This document shows positions 10,322 to 19,605 of a stretch of 64,000 nt of DNA, piece after piece. Origin of the DNA: Bartonella bovis 91-4 (GTDB lineage: Bacteria > Pseudomonadota > Alphaproteobacteria > Rhizobiales > Rhizobiaceae). The stretch's first letter is position 1; each line of letters begins with the position of its first letter. The notes under the pieces were generated by a model. The model was not told where the DNA came from, ran no database searches, and worked only from the letters and a program-made list of their open reading frames with translations. Position numbers and translations under genes: made by a program. The stretch is taken from positions 345,341 through 409,340 of the forward strand of contig NZ_CM001844.1 of assembly GCF_000384965.1 (NCBI RefSeq). The letters are read 5' to 3'.

Positions 10322-10344
10322 ATCAATTCCTATGGGAAAATTGT

Positions 10345-10938
10345 ATGCCACATATCGAAAGGTCGAGTATTGTTGGCCTATTTGGTGGTTCATTCAATCC
10401 ACCACATGCAGGGCATCTTTTTGTTGCAAAAACTGCAATTCGGCGTTTACGTCTTGATCAATTATGGTGGATGGTAACTCCAGGAAATCCTTTAAAAGAT
10501 TGTACACAATTACCATCTATACACGAAAGAATGCAGCTAAGTTTTGAGCTCGTTGATCATCCAAAGATTCGTATTACTGGTTTTGAGAAGGAGATAGGTA
10601 GCACGATATCAGTGGAAACAATTACTCATATTCTTGCCCACTATAGAGGGGTACATTTTGTATGGGTTATAGGGGCAGATACTTTAGCAACGTTTCATTA
10701 TTGGCGTCGATGGCGTGATATTATGTCTATGCTTCCTATTGCGATTGTTGATCGTCCCTCACTGCGTACGCCAGCGCTTTCTTCTCCTGTGGCACGAACT
10801 TACCGTTATTTTCGTTTAGATGAAAGAAAAAGTGCACTTTTACCTTTTATGTCGCCACCAGCTTGGACTTATTTACATGGACCTTTATTTTTTCAAACTT
10901 CAACACAGTTTCGCTTAAAAGAAAATAATTTTTCTTGA
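10345..10938 (+). CDS. nadD: Nicotinate-nucleotide adenylyltransferase
   Basis: Joins nicotinate mononucleotide to ATP to give deamido-NAD in NAD biosynthesis. The nucleotidyltransferase signature GLFGGSFNPPHAGH is at the N-terminus, WWMVTPGNPLK follows, and the C-terminal STQFR matches the family ISSTxIR position. I chose ATG 10345 (MPHIERSSIVGLFGG), preceded by TGGGAAAA as a possible Shine-Dalgarno; TTG 10318, overlapping the proA stop, would add nine residues with no family similarity. The product of 197 residues is normal in size. Its place between proA and rsfS is the conserved Rhizobiales order obgE-proB-proA-nadD-rsfS-rlmH. Confidence 0.95.
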   Translation: MPHIERSSIVGLFGGSFNPPHAGHLFVAKTAIRRLRLDQLWWMVTPGNPLKDCTQLPSIHERMQLSFELVDHPKIRITGFEKEIGSTISVETITHILAHYRGVHFVWVIGADTLATFHYWRRWRDIMSMLPIAIVDRPSLRTPALSSPVARTYRYFRLDERKSALLPFMSPPAWTYLHGPLFFQTSTQFRLKENNFS

Positions 10939-10998
10939 ACATTTTATAAGATTCTGCAAATCTCTATGAAAAAATTCCTCTTTTTTCTATAATTTCAA

Positions 10999-11442
10999 AT
11001 GATAAGAAAGGGTATCGACCTGGAAAATAACTCACAAAAATGCCATCATCTCATGGAAGCACCGGTAGAAGAAAAATTCTTTTTAGTATCTGATGGTCTT
11101 AAAATTATTCTCAGTAGTTTAGAAAATGCAAAAGCAGAAGATATTGTTTCTATTGATCTTCAGGGTAAGTCATCTTTGGCTGATTATATGATTATTGCTT
11201 CGGCACGTTCGCAGCGTCATGTATCAGCTGTTGCTGACCATTTGTTATGGACTTGGAAAGATAGTGGATACGGTAAGGCAAAAGTAGAAGGGTTTTCTAC
11301 GGGTGATTGGGTATTAATTGATATGGGAGATATTATAGTTCATCTTTTTCGTCCAGAAATTCGTACTTTTTATAATTTAGAAAAAATATGGCTTGCTCCA
11401 AATTTAGACGATATGAAGACAATTGTCTTTGGAGACAATTGA
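10999..11442 (+). CDS. rsfS: Ribosomal silencing factor RsfS (Iojap family)
   Basis: Binds ribosomal protein L14 on the 50S subunit and blocks joining of the 30S subunit when nutrients are short. The DUF143/Iojap core covers about residues 35-140 (AEDIVSIDLQGKSSLADYMIIAS, SQRHVSAVADHL, VEGFSTGDWVLIDMGDIIVHLF, YNLEKIW). The 147-residue product has an N-terminal extension of about 25 residues of no recognised type. The start codon is uncertain: ATG 10999 lacks a good Shine-Dalgarno, and ATG 11053 is an alternative. rlmH begins one base after the stop. Confidence 0.93.
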   Translation: MIRKGIDLENNSQKCHHLMEAPVEEKFFLVSDGLKIILSSLENAKAEDIVSIDLQGKSSLADYMIIASARSQRHVSAVADHLLWTWKDSGYGKAKVEGFSTGDWVLIDMGDIIVHLFRPEIRTFYNLEKIWLAPNLDDMKTIVFGDN

Positions 11443-11443
11443 T

Positions 11444-11926
11444 ATGCAAATTTCTATTTTTGCTGTTGGACGCATGAAAAAAGGAGCTGAGCAGACATTA
11501 ACTCGTCGTTATTTGGATCGTTTTTCTAAAAGTGCTGGAGTTGTAGGTCTTCATTTTAAAAAAATGCAAGAAATATCGGAAAGTCGCGCTCAAACAGCAT
11601 GCCAGCGCATGGAAGAAGAAGGTGAAAAACTTTTTGAAACTTTGTCTGAAAAGTGCCGATTGATTGTATTGGATGAGCGTGGAAAATTAATTTCGTCATC
11701 TTCTTTTGCTGAAAAGCTGGCGTTTTATCGCGATGAGGGTATTCGTGATTTAATAATCGCTTTAGGAGGGCCTGATGGGCATAGTGAGCATGTTAGAAAT
11801 CGCGCTGACTTTCTTTTATCTTTTGGTTTTATGACATGGCCACATCAAATTGCACGTATATTGCTTACAGAACAGCTTTATCGGGCTGTAACAATTATGA
11901 GCCATCATCCATATCATCGTTTCTAG
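11444..11926 (+). CDS. rlmH: 23S rRNA (pseudouridine-1915-N3)-methyltransferase RlmH
   Basis: A SPOUT-fold enzyme that methylates pseudouridine 1915 in helix 69 of 23S rRNA on assembled ribosomes. The signature is clear at the C-terminus: ALGGPDGH for the SAM knot, then WPHQIARILLTEQLYRA and the terminal PYHR. I chose ATG 11444 (MQISIFAVGRMKKGAEQ) because GGAG lies nine bases upstream at 11431-11434 and this is the normal N-terminus; an in-frame TTG at 11423 inside rsfS is less likely. The product is 160 residues. Tight linkage to rsfS puts two ribosome-acting proteins in one transcript. Confidence 0.96.
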   Translation: MQISIFAVGRMKKGAEQTLTRRYLDRFSKSAGVVGLHFKKMQEISESRAQTACQRMEEEGEKLFETLSEKCRLIVLDERGKLISSSSFAEKLAFYRDEGIRDLIIALGGPDGHSEHVRNRADFLLSFGFMTWPHQIARILLTEQLYRAVTIMSHHPYHRF

Positions 11927-12033
11927 CTTTTTGTGTGATTTTTAGCATCTATTATTGTAATTTATTAATATTGTTTTAGTTGACACCGTTTAAAGCATTT
12001 TATTTGATATGATTGGGCTTGACGGTTAGATAA

Positions 12034-13302
12034 ATGACGCAGATTCTTCATAAAAAAATGCAATATTTATTTAAGCCATACATTATGTTTATGGTACTGG
12101 CATTGAGTATAGGATTTTACTCATCTGTATCTTATGCTGAAGATAATGATAGTCGTGAAGCAGTACATAAAATGTTGATGGAAATTCGCCAAAATATTTC
12201 AGTATCACGTGAACGTATTGCTTTCCTTGATAGTCAAGTTACTCGTTTAAAGAAAGATCAACGTACTTTAACTGATGAATTAGTAAAAGTAGCTAAAGCA
12301 GAACATGATATAGAGCGTAATATTACTGAAAAAAAAGAAAAGCTTGAAAAACTCATACAACAGCAGACACAAGTACACAACAATTTAAAGAACAGCCGAA
12401 CTGAATTTGCAGAACTGTTAGCTGTTTTAGAGCGAATGGGGCTAAATCCACCTCCTGCTATTATGGTGCAGCCTGAAGATGTATTGGCTTCTATACGTAG
12501 TTCTGTGCTATTAGGAGCTGTCATTCCTAAGATGCAGGAGAGAACGCTGGTTTTGTCAGCCAATCTTAAGAAATTAACTAATTTGAGCTATTCCATTACT
12601 ACAGAATGTACGGCTTTAAGAGATGAAATGCAAAATCAAGCTGAACAGCGCAAACATTTAGAGTTTTTATTAAGTGAAAAAGCAAAATTACAAAAAAAAT
12701 CGGAAAAAGAATTGATAGAACAACGACAAAAAAGTAGTGCTCTTTCTAAGAAAGCTCATTCTTTGGAAGAATTAATTTCACAACTTGAACATGAATCACA
12801 ACTTAGCGCGAATTCATCAGCGCAAATCCAGAAGAATATCCGATTGTTGGAAAAGCTCAATTTTGAGAGTCAAAAAGGCTCTTTACTTTTTCCTGTATCG
12901 GGAAAAAAAATTCAACGATTTAATAGCGGTTCTCATGCTACACGCTTTGGTGAAATAATTGAAACAGAACCAGCAGCTTTAGTAACAACTCCTGCAGATG
13001 CTGTTGTTGCTTTTGCTGGAACATTTCGTTCTTATGGGCAGATAATCATTCTCAATGTTGGAAGCGGTTATCATATTGTTCTTGCTGGGATGGAAAAAAT
13101 AAACGTAACTCAAGGACAATTTGTTTTTGCGGGAGAGCCTCTTGGAGTGATGAGTACACAATTTGTTGCAAGTGCTGTTACATTAGATATAGGTAAAAAT
13201 GCTTTAATGCTTTACATTGAATTTAGAAAAGACGGAAAACCTGTGAATCCAACCCCTTGGTGGCAGACTGAAAAATTGAAAAGGGAGAAAAATGATTCGT
13301 AA
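12034..13302 (+). CDS. EnvC/LytM-family murein hydrolase activator
   Basis: The protein has a signal peptide (ending near SYAED), a long coiled coil over about residues 40-280 (many Lys/Glu/Gln heptads) and a C-terminal LytM (M23) domain at about 300-415. Zinc ligands of active LytM enzymes seem to be lost: the HxxxD site reads ATRFGEIIE and the HxH site reads VLAGM. It is therefore more like EnvC, which activates periplasmic amidases during septum splitting rather than cutting peptidoglycan itself. That role is inferred. It overlaps ctpA by 11 bases, so the two are coupled. ATG 12058 is an alternative start. Confidence 0.88.
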   Translation: MTQILHKKMQYLFKPYIMFMVLALSIGFYSSVSYAEDNDSREAVHKMLMEIRQNISVSRERIAFLDSQVTRLKKDQRTLTDELVKVAKAEHDIERNITEKKEKLEKLIQQQTQVHNNLKNSRTEFAELLAVLERMGLNPPPAIMVQPEDVLASIRSSVLLGAVIPKMQERTLVLSANLKKLTNLSYSITTECTALRDEMQNQAEQRKHLEFLLSEKAKLQKKSEKELIEQRQKSSALSKKAHSLEELISQLEHESQLSANSSAQIQKNIRLLEKLNFESQKGSLLFPVSGKKIQRFNSGSHATRFGEIIETEPAALVTTPADAVVAFAGTFRSYGQIIILNVGSGYHIVLAGMEKINVTQGQFVFAGEPLGVMSTQFVASAVTLDIGKNALMLYIEFRKDGKPVNPTPWWQTEKLKREKNDS

Positions 13303-14605
13303 AGTTATTTTTTTAGTCGTTGGGGTGTTACTCAGCGCCAGTTCGATAATTGTAGTGCAGTCTGTTGCTGCAAATAATGAAAATAATACTTATAAACAAC
13401 TGGCCATATTTGGTGATATTTTTGAACGAGTGCGTGCGCAATATGTGACAGTACCAGATGATAAAAAGCTTGTTGAAAATGCTATAAATGGTATGCTCTC
13501 ATCGCTTGATCCGCATTCATCTTACATGGATGCTGAAAAAGCCAAGGATATGAGAGATTCTACTAAGGGGGAATTTGGCGGCCTTGGTATTGAGGTGACT
13601 ATGGAGAAAAACTTAATAAAAGTTGTGTCGCCGATAGATGATACACCTGCTTCAAAAGCAGGCATTTTAGCAGGGGATATTATTTCAAAAATTGATGGCA
13701 AAGAGGTAAATGGTCAAACATTGAATGAGGCCGTCAATAAAATGCGAGGTGCTGTTGGAACTCCAATTACACTGACAATTATTCGTTCTGGTGTTGATAA
13801 ACCGTTAGAGATTAAGATTATTCGTGATATCATAAAGGTGAAAGCAGTAAAATATCGTATTGAAAATGATATTGGTTATTTAAGACTTATTCAGTTTAGT
13901 GAACAAACTTTTGTTAATCTTAAAGCTGCAATTAAAGATATTCAGTCTAAAATTCCTCAAGATAACTTAAAAGGATATGTTCTTGATTTACGGCTTAATC
14001 CCGGTGGTCTGTTAGATCAGGCTGTGAGTGTTTCAGATGCTTTTCTCAATAAAGGTGAAATTGTATCGACACGTGGTCGTAAAAAAGGTGATGTGATGAG
14101 ATTTGATGCTAAACAAGGCGATATAATTAATGGGAAGCCTCTTATTGTGCTCATTAATGGTGGTTCAGCTAGTGCTTCTGAAATTGTTGCAGGTGCTTTA
14201 CAAGATCACCGTCGTGCTACAATTTTAGGAACACAATCTTTCGGTAAAGGATCTGTTCAAACGATTATTCCTTTGGGTAATGATAATGGTGCTTTACGCT
14301 TAACGACAGCACTATATTACACACCATCTGGCACATCAATTCAGGGAACCGGAATCACTCCAGATATTATTGTAGAGCAGCCCTTGCCTGAAAAATATAA
14401 AGGTTATAATGTGACGGTTGGTGAATCTGAGTTGAAAGGGCATATTAAAGGGAAAAGGGAAAGTGATAAAGGGTCTGGTTCAGCTGCTTTTGTTCCGAAA
14501 GATCCGAAGGATGATGTCCAATTGAATCAAGCTTATAAACTTTTACGAGGTGAAATAGTGAATGCAGCGTTTCCACCAGATCCTAATAAAGGTATTTTAA
14601 AGTAA
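13292..14605 (+). CDS. ctpA: Carboxy-terminal processing protease (S41)
   Basis: A periplasmic serine protease that trims or degrades secreted proteins from their C-termini. A signal anchor is at residues 5-28, a PDZ domain at about 85-180 (GGLGIEVTMEKNLIKVV, SKAGILAGDIISKIDG) and the S41 protease core at about 190-370. The catalytic Ser lies in GGSASASEIVAGAL and the Lys in GTQSFGKGSVQT. GGAG-rich AAGGGAG sits just upstream of the ATG. The gene overlaps the EnvC-like gene. CtpA has been tied to envelope integrity in Brucella and Bartonella relatives; nothing in this copy looks broken. A 437-residue length is normal. Confidence 0.95.
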   Translation: MIRKVIFLVVGVLLSASSIIVVQSVAANNENNTYKQLAIFGDIFERVRAQYVTVPDDKKLVENAINGMLSSLDPHSSYMDAEKAKDMRDSTKGEFGGLGIEVTMEKNLIKVVSPIDDTPASKAGILAGDIISKIDGKEVNGQTLNEAVNKMRGAVGTPITLTIIRSGVDKPLEIKIIRDIIKVKAVKYRIENDIGYLRLIQFSEQTFVNLKAAIKDIQSKIPQDNLKGYVLDLRLNPGGLLDQAVSVSDAFLNKGEIVSTRGRKKGDVMRFDAKQGDIINGKPLIVLINGGSASASEIVAGALQDHRRATILGTQSFGKGSVQTIIPLGNDNGALRLTTALYYTPSGTSIQGTGITPDIIVEQPLPEKYKGYNVTVGESELKGHIKGKRESDKGSGSAAFVPKDPKDDVQLNQAYKLLRGEIVNAAFPPDPNKGILK

Positions 14606-14664
14606 CAGGAAATATTTATAATCTGCATTTTTGTATGGGTTATGCTCTTTTAAGAGGTTATTTT

Positions 14665-15186
14665 ATGGATACAATTGTTGATTTCAAAGCTCTTCCTTAT
14701 CGGAAAGGCGTTGGAATGCTTGTATTTAACCGTGAAGGTAAGGTTTGGATTGGGCGCCGTTTAATGACGTTTGCTTATACAAATGCTGATATATCTAAAC
14801 TTTGGCAGTTACCTCAAGGGGGGATTGATGAGGGTGAAAATCCACTAGATGCGGCACGACGTGAGTTATATGAAGAAACAGGTATCCGGTCGATAAAGTT
14901 AATTAAAGAAGCAAAAGATTGGTTCTATTATGATTTTCCACAAGAACTTGTTGGGCACGTGTTGAATAGTAAATATCGTGGGCAAATACAAAAATGGTTT
15001 GCTTTTCAGTTCATGGGAGAGCCTTCTGAAATCACAATTAATCCCCCACCTGATGGTAATAAAGCAGAGTTTAACCAATGGAAATGGGTTAATTTCGAAG
15101 CACTTCCATCACTTGTTATTTCTTTTAAGAAACATGTCTATACACAAGTTGTTAATGAGTTTCGAAATAGTTTTAGATATTTATAA
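14665..15186 (+). CDS. ialA: RNA pyrophosphohydrolase / IalA Nudix hydrolase
   Basis: A Nudix hydrolase; homologues remove pyrophosphate from mRNA 5' ends (RppH) and hydrolyse dinucleoside polyphosphates. In Bartonella it is IalA, paired with IalB and needed with it for erythrocyte invasion. The Nudix box GGIDEGENPLDAARRELY plus EETGI is at about residues 55-77, with the RppH-like YRKGVGMLVFN start and QKWFAFQF. I chose ATG 14665, which has AAGAGG at 14652-14657 seven bases upstream; ATG 14635 is possible but poorly placed. It ends 106 bases before ialB, on the same strand. Synonymous symbols: rppH, nudH. Confidence 0.95.
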   Translation: MDTIVDFKALPYRKGVGMLVFNREGKVWIGRRLMTFAYTNADISKLWQLPQGGIDEGENPLDAARRELYEETGIRSIKLIKEAKDWFYYDFPQELVGHVLNSKYRGQIQKWFAFQFMGEPSEITINPPPDGNKAEFNQWKWVNFEALPSLVISFKKHVYTQVVNEFRNSFRYL

Positions 15187-15292
15187 ATTTATGATTACAA
15201 AAAGCTATTGTTTCGTTGAGATACTTTAGTATCATATACCACTATTAGAAAGAGTCAAAGTGATTCTATTTATATGAGGAACTGAGTATAAA

Positions 15293-15850
15293 ATGAAAAA
15301 ATTACTAAATTTCTTTGTAATTTCTGCGTTATTAAGTATTTCTCCTGTAGCGTTTGCCCAGAATTCAAAGCCAATTGCAAAGCCTTCTGTAGCTACGTTG
15401 CCAAATGGTGCTTCTTCGTTGACAGAGACGTATGATTTGTGGAGCGTTAACTGTGGTATACAGGAGGGGAAGAAAGTTTGTTTCATGCTCCGTCAGGAAG
15501 TTAATGACCAGAATCGTGTTGTAGTGGCTATGAATGTTGTGCTCGATGCTGATGATGTTGTATCTGGAAGTTTGACGGTTCCTTTTGGTATTTTAGTTTC
15601 TAAGCCGATCCGTTTACATGTAGATGATTCAAAAACTGTTATTGAAACCAGTGTTCGCACTTGTGTACCAGCAGGTTGCGTTGTTCCAATAATTTTTGAT
15701 AAAAATTTTGTAGCAGCTTTACGCACTGGGAAGCAGCTGAAATTATCTATGACAGTTGCTGCTCCAGGTGAACCACCTCTGAATGAATTATTCGTTCAAC
15801 TGAATGGTTTTGGTGATGCACTTAATCGTTTAATGGCTTTGCAAAAATAA
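15293..15850 (+). CDS. ialB: Invasion-associated locus protein IalB
   Basis: A secreted or outer-membrane protein needed with IalA for Bartonella entry into erythrocytes. It has a signal peptide (about residues 1-22, FFVISALLSISPVAFAQ, cleaved before NSK). The mature part carries the YDLWSVNC start, two cysteine pairs (VNCGIQEGKKVC and RTCVPAGC) and a C-terminal LFVQLNGFGDALNRL segment. GAGG at 15276-15279 lies upstream of the ATG. The gene is followed by a strong terminator. Order ialA-ialB with the same orientation matches the described Bartonella locus, which is the main reason for the genus call. Confidence 0.95.
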   Translation: MKKLLNFFVISALLSISPVAFAQNSKPIAKPSVATLPNGASSLTETYDLWSVNCGIQEGKKVCFMLRQEVNDQNRVVVAMNVVLDADDVVSGSLTVPFGILVSKPIRLHVDDSKTVIETSVRTCVPAGCVVPIIFDKNFVAALRTGKQLKLSMTVAAPGEPPLNELFVQLNGFGDALNRLMALQK

Positions 15851-15866
15851 TTTTCTTATCAAATGG

Positions 15867-15891
15867 AAAGCGGCCTTTTTAGGCCGTTTTT
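15867..15891 (+). terminator. Rho-independent terminator after ialB
   Basis: AAAGCGGCC pairs with GGCCGTTTT (one G-T pair) around a six-base loop, and is followed by TTTTTAA. It lies 16 bases after the ialB stop and would end the ctpA-ialA-ialB transcript. Confidence 0.85.
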
Positions 15892-16184
15892 AATTTAAAG
15901 TATTTTTTGTAGAAAAACTGAAGTTATTTATTAATTGAGTGGGAAGAAGCAATCTAGCGTTTTTTGCTCCGTTTTTCATTCGATTTTGCTCCTATTTAAC
16001 TGGTAATTATCTTATCTAATGTTGTTGTTTAATTTTATTATATGATATGTATTTAAGGATTAAGTTACTTACCATTTTTCTTTAGTGAAAAAAGAGCTTA
16101 ACTGTAGAGCCATTTTGATAGGTTTATTATTATGAATGCACTATATATGATCTTTTATTCTATTGGTTGGTAAAGGAATAAAGA
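15892..16184. other. Gene-free stretch between ialB and yggT
   Basis: AT-rich intergenic sequence after the terminator. I see no coding frame or RNA gene. It presumably holds the promoter of the yggT gene, but no clear -35/-10 pair stands out. Confidence 0.5.
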
Positions 16185-16478
16185 ATGATCTATGCATTGC
16201 TTCAAGTGATTGATCTTATTTTAAGTATTTATGTTGCTATTTTGATAGCCAATGTTATTTTTTCTTGGCTTTGTGCATTTAATATCATAAATATGCGCAA
16301 TCCCTTTGTTACAATGATAGGGAATTTTCTTTATTGTGCTACAGAGCCGATTTTAAGTCGTATCCGGTATTTTTTGCCAAATCTTGGAGCAATTGATATT
16401 TCACCTATTATAGTTTTTCTGATTATTTATTTTATTCGTATTTTTATGTGGCGAGCTTATGTAGGTTTATTCTTATAA
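16185..16478 (+). CDS. YggT-family membrane protein
   Basis: A 97-residue protein with two hydrophobic segments: about residues 3-30 ([25 protein letters not shown]) and 66-90 ([19 protein letters not shown]). The layout [24 protein letters not shown] between them is the YggT family pattern. These inner-membrane proteins have no firmly known role; gene context links them to cell division or osmotic stress. Upstream AAAGGAATAAAG fits a Shine-Dalgarno. A DUF167 gene follows 30 bases later, a common pairing in proteobacteria. Confidence 0.85.
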   Translation: MIYALLQVIDLILSIYVAILIANVIFSWLCAFNIINMRNPFVTMIGNFLYCATEPILSRIRYFLPNLGAIDISPIIVFLIIYFIRIFMWRAYVGLFL

Positions 16479-16508
16479 ATATAAGAATATTACACCAAAC
16501 AGATAAAG

Positions 16509-16835
16509 ATGCTGTATCGTATTGATGCCAGTGGCTTAATTTTATTCGTTCGTTTGATCCCTAGAGCTTCAGTAGATAGCATAGTAGGGGTTGAGAGTTG
16601 GGATGGTGAAACACAGCATTTAGTTATACGTCTTCGTACTGTTCCTGAAAATGGCAAGGCAAACAAGGCATTGATTAAATTTTTAGCAAGGCAGTGGAAA
16701 ATACCATCTTCTTATATTTCTCTTAAGAGTGGTACAACATCACGTTATAAACAGCTTCGTTTTTCAGGATATATAGAAGAACTTGAACAAAAACTGCAAT
16801 TTATGAGCAATATACATTTAAGGAAATATGAATGA
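16509..16835 (+). CDS. DUF167/YggU-family protein
   Basis: A 108-residue member of the YggU/DUF167 family, recognised by LIPRASVDSIVGVE, LVIRLRTVPENGKANKALI and KSGTTSRYKQLRF. The family is widely conserved and usually adjacent to yggT, as here, but has no assigned biochemical role. The start ATG at 16509 is preceded by AAACAGATAAAG, a weak Shine-Dalgarno. It converges with ppa, with a terminator-like hairpin between. Confidence 0.88.
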   Translation: MLYRIDASGLILFVRLIPRASVDSIVGVESWDGETQHLVIRLRTVPENGKANKALIKFLARQWKIPSSYISLKSGTTSRYKQLRFSGYIEELEQKLQFMSNIHLRKYE

Positions 16836-16844
16836 AAACTATAT

Positions 16845-16867
16845 AAGCCTGTTAAAAAAACAGGCTT
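16845..16867. terminator. Hairpin between the DUF167 gene and ppa (probably bidirectional)
   Basis: AAGCCTGT at 16845-16852 pairs perfectly with ACAGGCTT at 16860-16867; the loop is an A-rich run. It lies between two convergent genes. The trailing U-run is weak on the plus strand. Confidence 0.6.
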
Positions 16868-16890
16868 TGATTTGTTAGAGTTGATCTATT

Positions 16891-17421
16891 CTATTCCTTT
16901 GTTGCGTTTGCGATAGCTTCCTTAATCAATTCACGTGCGAAGTTTTTGTCACGCCAACCTTCAATTTTAACCCATTTTTCAGGCTCAAGATCTTTATAAT
17001 GCTGAAAAAAATGTTCAATCTGCTTTAATGTGATTGTAGGAAGATCTGTATAATTATGAACATTAACATATCGCTGCGTTAATTTTGGGGTAGGGACAGC
17101 AATAATTTTTTCATCTTTACCACCATCATCTTCCATAATTAAAGCCCCGATTGGGCAGACATTGATAACACAACCAGGCATGAGTGGACGAGTATTACAA
17201 ATAAGAACGTCAATTGGATCACCATCTTCTGAAAGTGTATGTGGAACAAAGCCGTAATTGCCGGGATAGACCATAGGTGTATAGAGGAAGCGATCAACAA
17301 ATAATAATCCAGATTTTTTATCCATCTCATATTTTATTGGTTGGCTACCAACAGACACTTCGATGATAACATTAATATCTTCTGGTGGATTATTGCCAAT
17401 AGGTATCTCTTTAATATTCAT
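16891..17421 (-). CDS. ppa: Inorganic pyrophosphatase
   Basis: Hydrolyses pyrophosphate to phosphate, driving biosynthetic reactions forward. It is a family I soluble enzyme: the signature DGDPIDVLI is at about residues 65-73, with [11 protein letters not shown] and [14 protein letters not shown] before and after. The product is 176 residues, the usual bacterial size. I chose ATG 17421 ([18 protein letters not shown]), which has AAGGA about eight bases upstream on the minus strand; a longer frame would add eight residues. It is adjacent to typA in the same direction. Confidence 0.96.
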   Translation of the reverse strand: MNIKEIPIGNNPPEDINVIIEVSVGSQPIKYEMDKKSGLLFVDRFLYTPMVYPGNYGFVPHTLSEDGDPIDVLICNTRPLMPGCVINVCPIGALIMEDDGGKDEKIIAVPTPKLTQRYVNVHNYTDLPTITLKQIEHFFQHYKDLEPEKWVKIEGWRDKNFARELIKEAIANATKE

Positions 17422-17487
17422 TATAAATATCCTTTCCGGAGTCAAATCAAATAAAATGCACTAAAATATTTTCTAAGGGAGGCATGA

Positions 17488-19314
17488 TCAGGTTGAAATT
17501 AGTGAACGTGTTTTTTCAAAGCGTTTGCGTTCATTAGGGTCTAAATAGAGTTTACGTAGACGAATATTTTTAGGGGTTACTTCCACAAGTTCATCGTCTT
17601 GTATCCATGATAATGCACGTTCTAATGTCATTTTAATCGGAGGTGTTAATTTTATAGCTTCGTCTTTACCAGAAGCGCGCATATTGGTTAGCTTTTTTCC
17701 TTTTAAAACATTTACTTCTAAGTCGTTATCGCGTGAATGAATGCCAATAATCATGCCTTGATAGACTTTAGCACCAGAATCGATCACCATAGGTCCTCGA
17801 TCTTCGAGGTTGAAAAGAGCATAAGCAACGGCTTCACCATTATCATTTGAAATCATCACGCCATTAGTACGGCCACCGATATCTCCTTTATAAGGTTCGT
17901 AAGAATGGAAGAGGCGATTCATAATTGCTGTACCACGCGTATCGGTTAAAAGTTCTGATTGGTAACCAATAAGTCCACGAGTTGGTGCGTGAAAGACAAG
18001 ACGTACACGATTACCACCAGATGGACGTAATTCAATCATATCTCCTTTGCGCTCTGACATTTTTTGAACAACAGTTCCGGAATATTCTTCATCAACATCG
18101 ATCACAACTTCTTCGATTGGTTCAAGAGTTATTCCATTTTCATCCTTCTGCATAACCACACGTGGGCGCGAAACACTAAGTTCGAAGCCTTCTCTACGCA
18201 TGTTTTCGATGAGAACTGCAAGTTGTAGTTCCCCTCGTCCTGAAACATAGAAAGAATCTTTATCGGTTGATTCTTCAATTTTAAGGGCTACATTACCTTC
18301 CGCTTCTTTTAGCAAACGATCACGGATAACGCGACTTGTCACTTTATCTCCTTCAGTCCCAGCAAGTGGGCTATCATTTACCAGAAAACTCATAGTCACA
18401 GTGGGGGGATCAATGGGTTGGGCTGTAAGTGGTTCATTGATGGCAGGGTCACAGAAAGTATCAGCAACAGTACCTTTTTGTAGACCAGCAATTGCTACAA
18501 TATCACCGGCAATGCTTTCTTCAATCGGTTGCCGTTCTAACCCACGAAATGCCAAAATTTTTGAAATACGCCCAGTTTCTAAAAGCTTTCCATTTTGTCC
18601 AAGAACTTTAACGCTTTGATTGGGTTTAATAGAACCTGAGTAGATTCGACCTGTGATAATTCGGCCTAAAAACGGATCTGCTTCAAGAATAGTGCCAATC
18701 ATACGAAAAGGTCCTTCCGCTACAGTAGGTGCAGGCACATGGCGGATCACAAGATCAAATAAGGAACTCAATCCTTGATCTTTTGGTCCCTCGGAAGTTT
18801 CAGCCATCCATCCATCACGACCTGATCCATAAAGAATAGGAAAATCAAGCTGTTCATCAGTTGCATTAAGAGCGACAAAAAGGTCGAAAACTTCATTAAT
18901 AACTTCATCAGCGCGTGCATCGGATCGATCAATTTTATTGATAACAACAATGGGACGTAATCCTACTTTTAATGCTTTTCCAACAACAAATTTAGTTTGC
19001 GGCATAGGACCTTCAGCTGCATCAACAAGTAAAATTGCTCCATCTACCATATTGAGAATACGTTCAACTTCTCCACCAAAGTCAGCATGACCAGGGGTAT
19101 CAACAATATTAATTCGAGTATCTTTCCAAACAACTGATGTCGCTTTTGCTAGTATTGTAATACCACGTTCTTTTTCAATATCATTTGAATCCATCATACG
19201 CTCACTAGTGCGCTGATTATCGCGGAAATTTCCTGATTGTTTGAGAAGCTCGTCCACAAGTGTTGTTTTACCGTGGTCGACATGAGCAATGATGGCAATA
19301 TTACGCAATTGCAT
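17488..19314 (-). CDS. typA: Translational GTPase TypA/BipA
   Basis: A ribosome-binding GTPase related to EF-G and LepA, acting in stress-related translation and ribosome assembly. P-loop AHVDHGKTT is at residues 10-18, DTPGHADF at about 72-79 and NKIDRSDA at about 126. It also has the BipA-specific EIRKEG-like C-terminal region with [20 protein letters not shown]. Length 608 is standard. On the minus strand an AAGAAG sequence precedes the ATG. There are 66 bases between it and ppa, so co-transcription is possible. Confidence 0.97.
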   Translation of the reverse strand: MQLRNIAIIAHVDHGKTTLVDELLKQSGNFRDNQRTSERMMDSNDIEKERGITILAKATSVVWKDTRINIVDTPGHADFGGEVERILNMVDGAILLVDAAEGPMPQTKFVVGKALKVGLRPIVVINKIDRSDARADEVINEVFDLFVALNATDEQLDFPILYGSGRDGWMAETSEGPKDQGLSSLFDLVIRHVPAPTVAEGPFRMIGTILEADPFLGRIITGRIYSGSIKPNQSVKVLGQNGKLLETGRISKILAFRGLERQPIEESIAGDIVAIAGLQKGTVADTFCDPAINEPLTAQPIDPPTVTMSFLVNDSPLAGTEGDKVTSRVIRDRLLKEAEGNVALKIEESTDKDSFYVSGRGELQLAVLIENMRREGFELSVSRPRVVMQKDENGITLEPIEEVVIDVDEEYSGTVVQKMSERKGDMIELRPSGGNRVRLVFHAPTRGLIGYQSELLTDTRGTAIMNRLFHSYEPYKGDIGGRTNGVMISNDNGEAVAYALFNLEDRGPMVIDSGAKVYQGMIIGIHSRDNDLEVNVLKGKKLTNMRASGKDEAIKLTPPIKMTLERALSWIQDDELVEVTPKNIRLRKLYLDPNERKRFEKTRSLIST

Positions 19315-19605
19315 AAATTTTCTTCTTTTCGTTTAATGAAATTTCATTTGAGGCAAAGCTTTTATATTTTTGACTTTGCAGTTTAAAACCTTTTACAAGT
19401 TTTTTTATACTTTTGGAAGAGGAGAACTGTTTAGTAGAGAAGTGTCTGAGAAGATTTTTACAATTTTAAGCAAGAATGCTCCAAAACACCTTTTTTATAA
19501 GATGGATATTTTATATATGCATGTGCACAAAAGGAATAAATAATACAATCTAATCGCATCACAGAAAAAATTTTAGGTTTCTTTGAGTATATTTTGCATC
19601 TCATT

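Noticed and set aside
15232..15486. Minus-strand frame of 84 residues over the ialB start
   Set aside because: Antisense shadow of ialB with no start signal.
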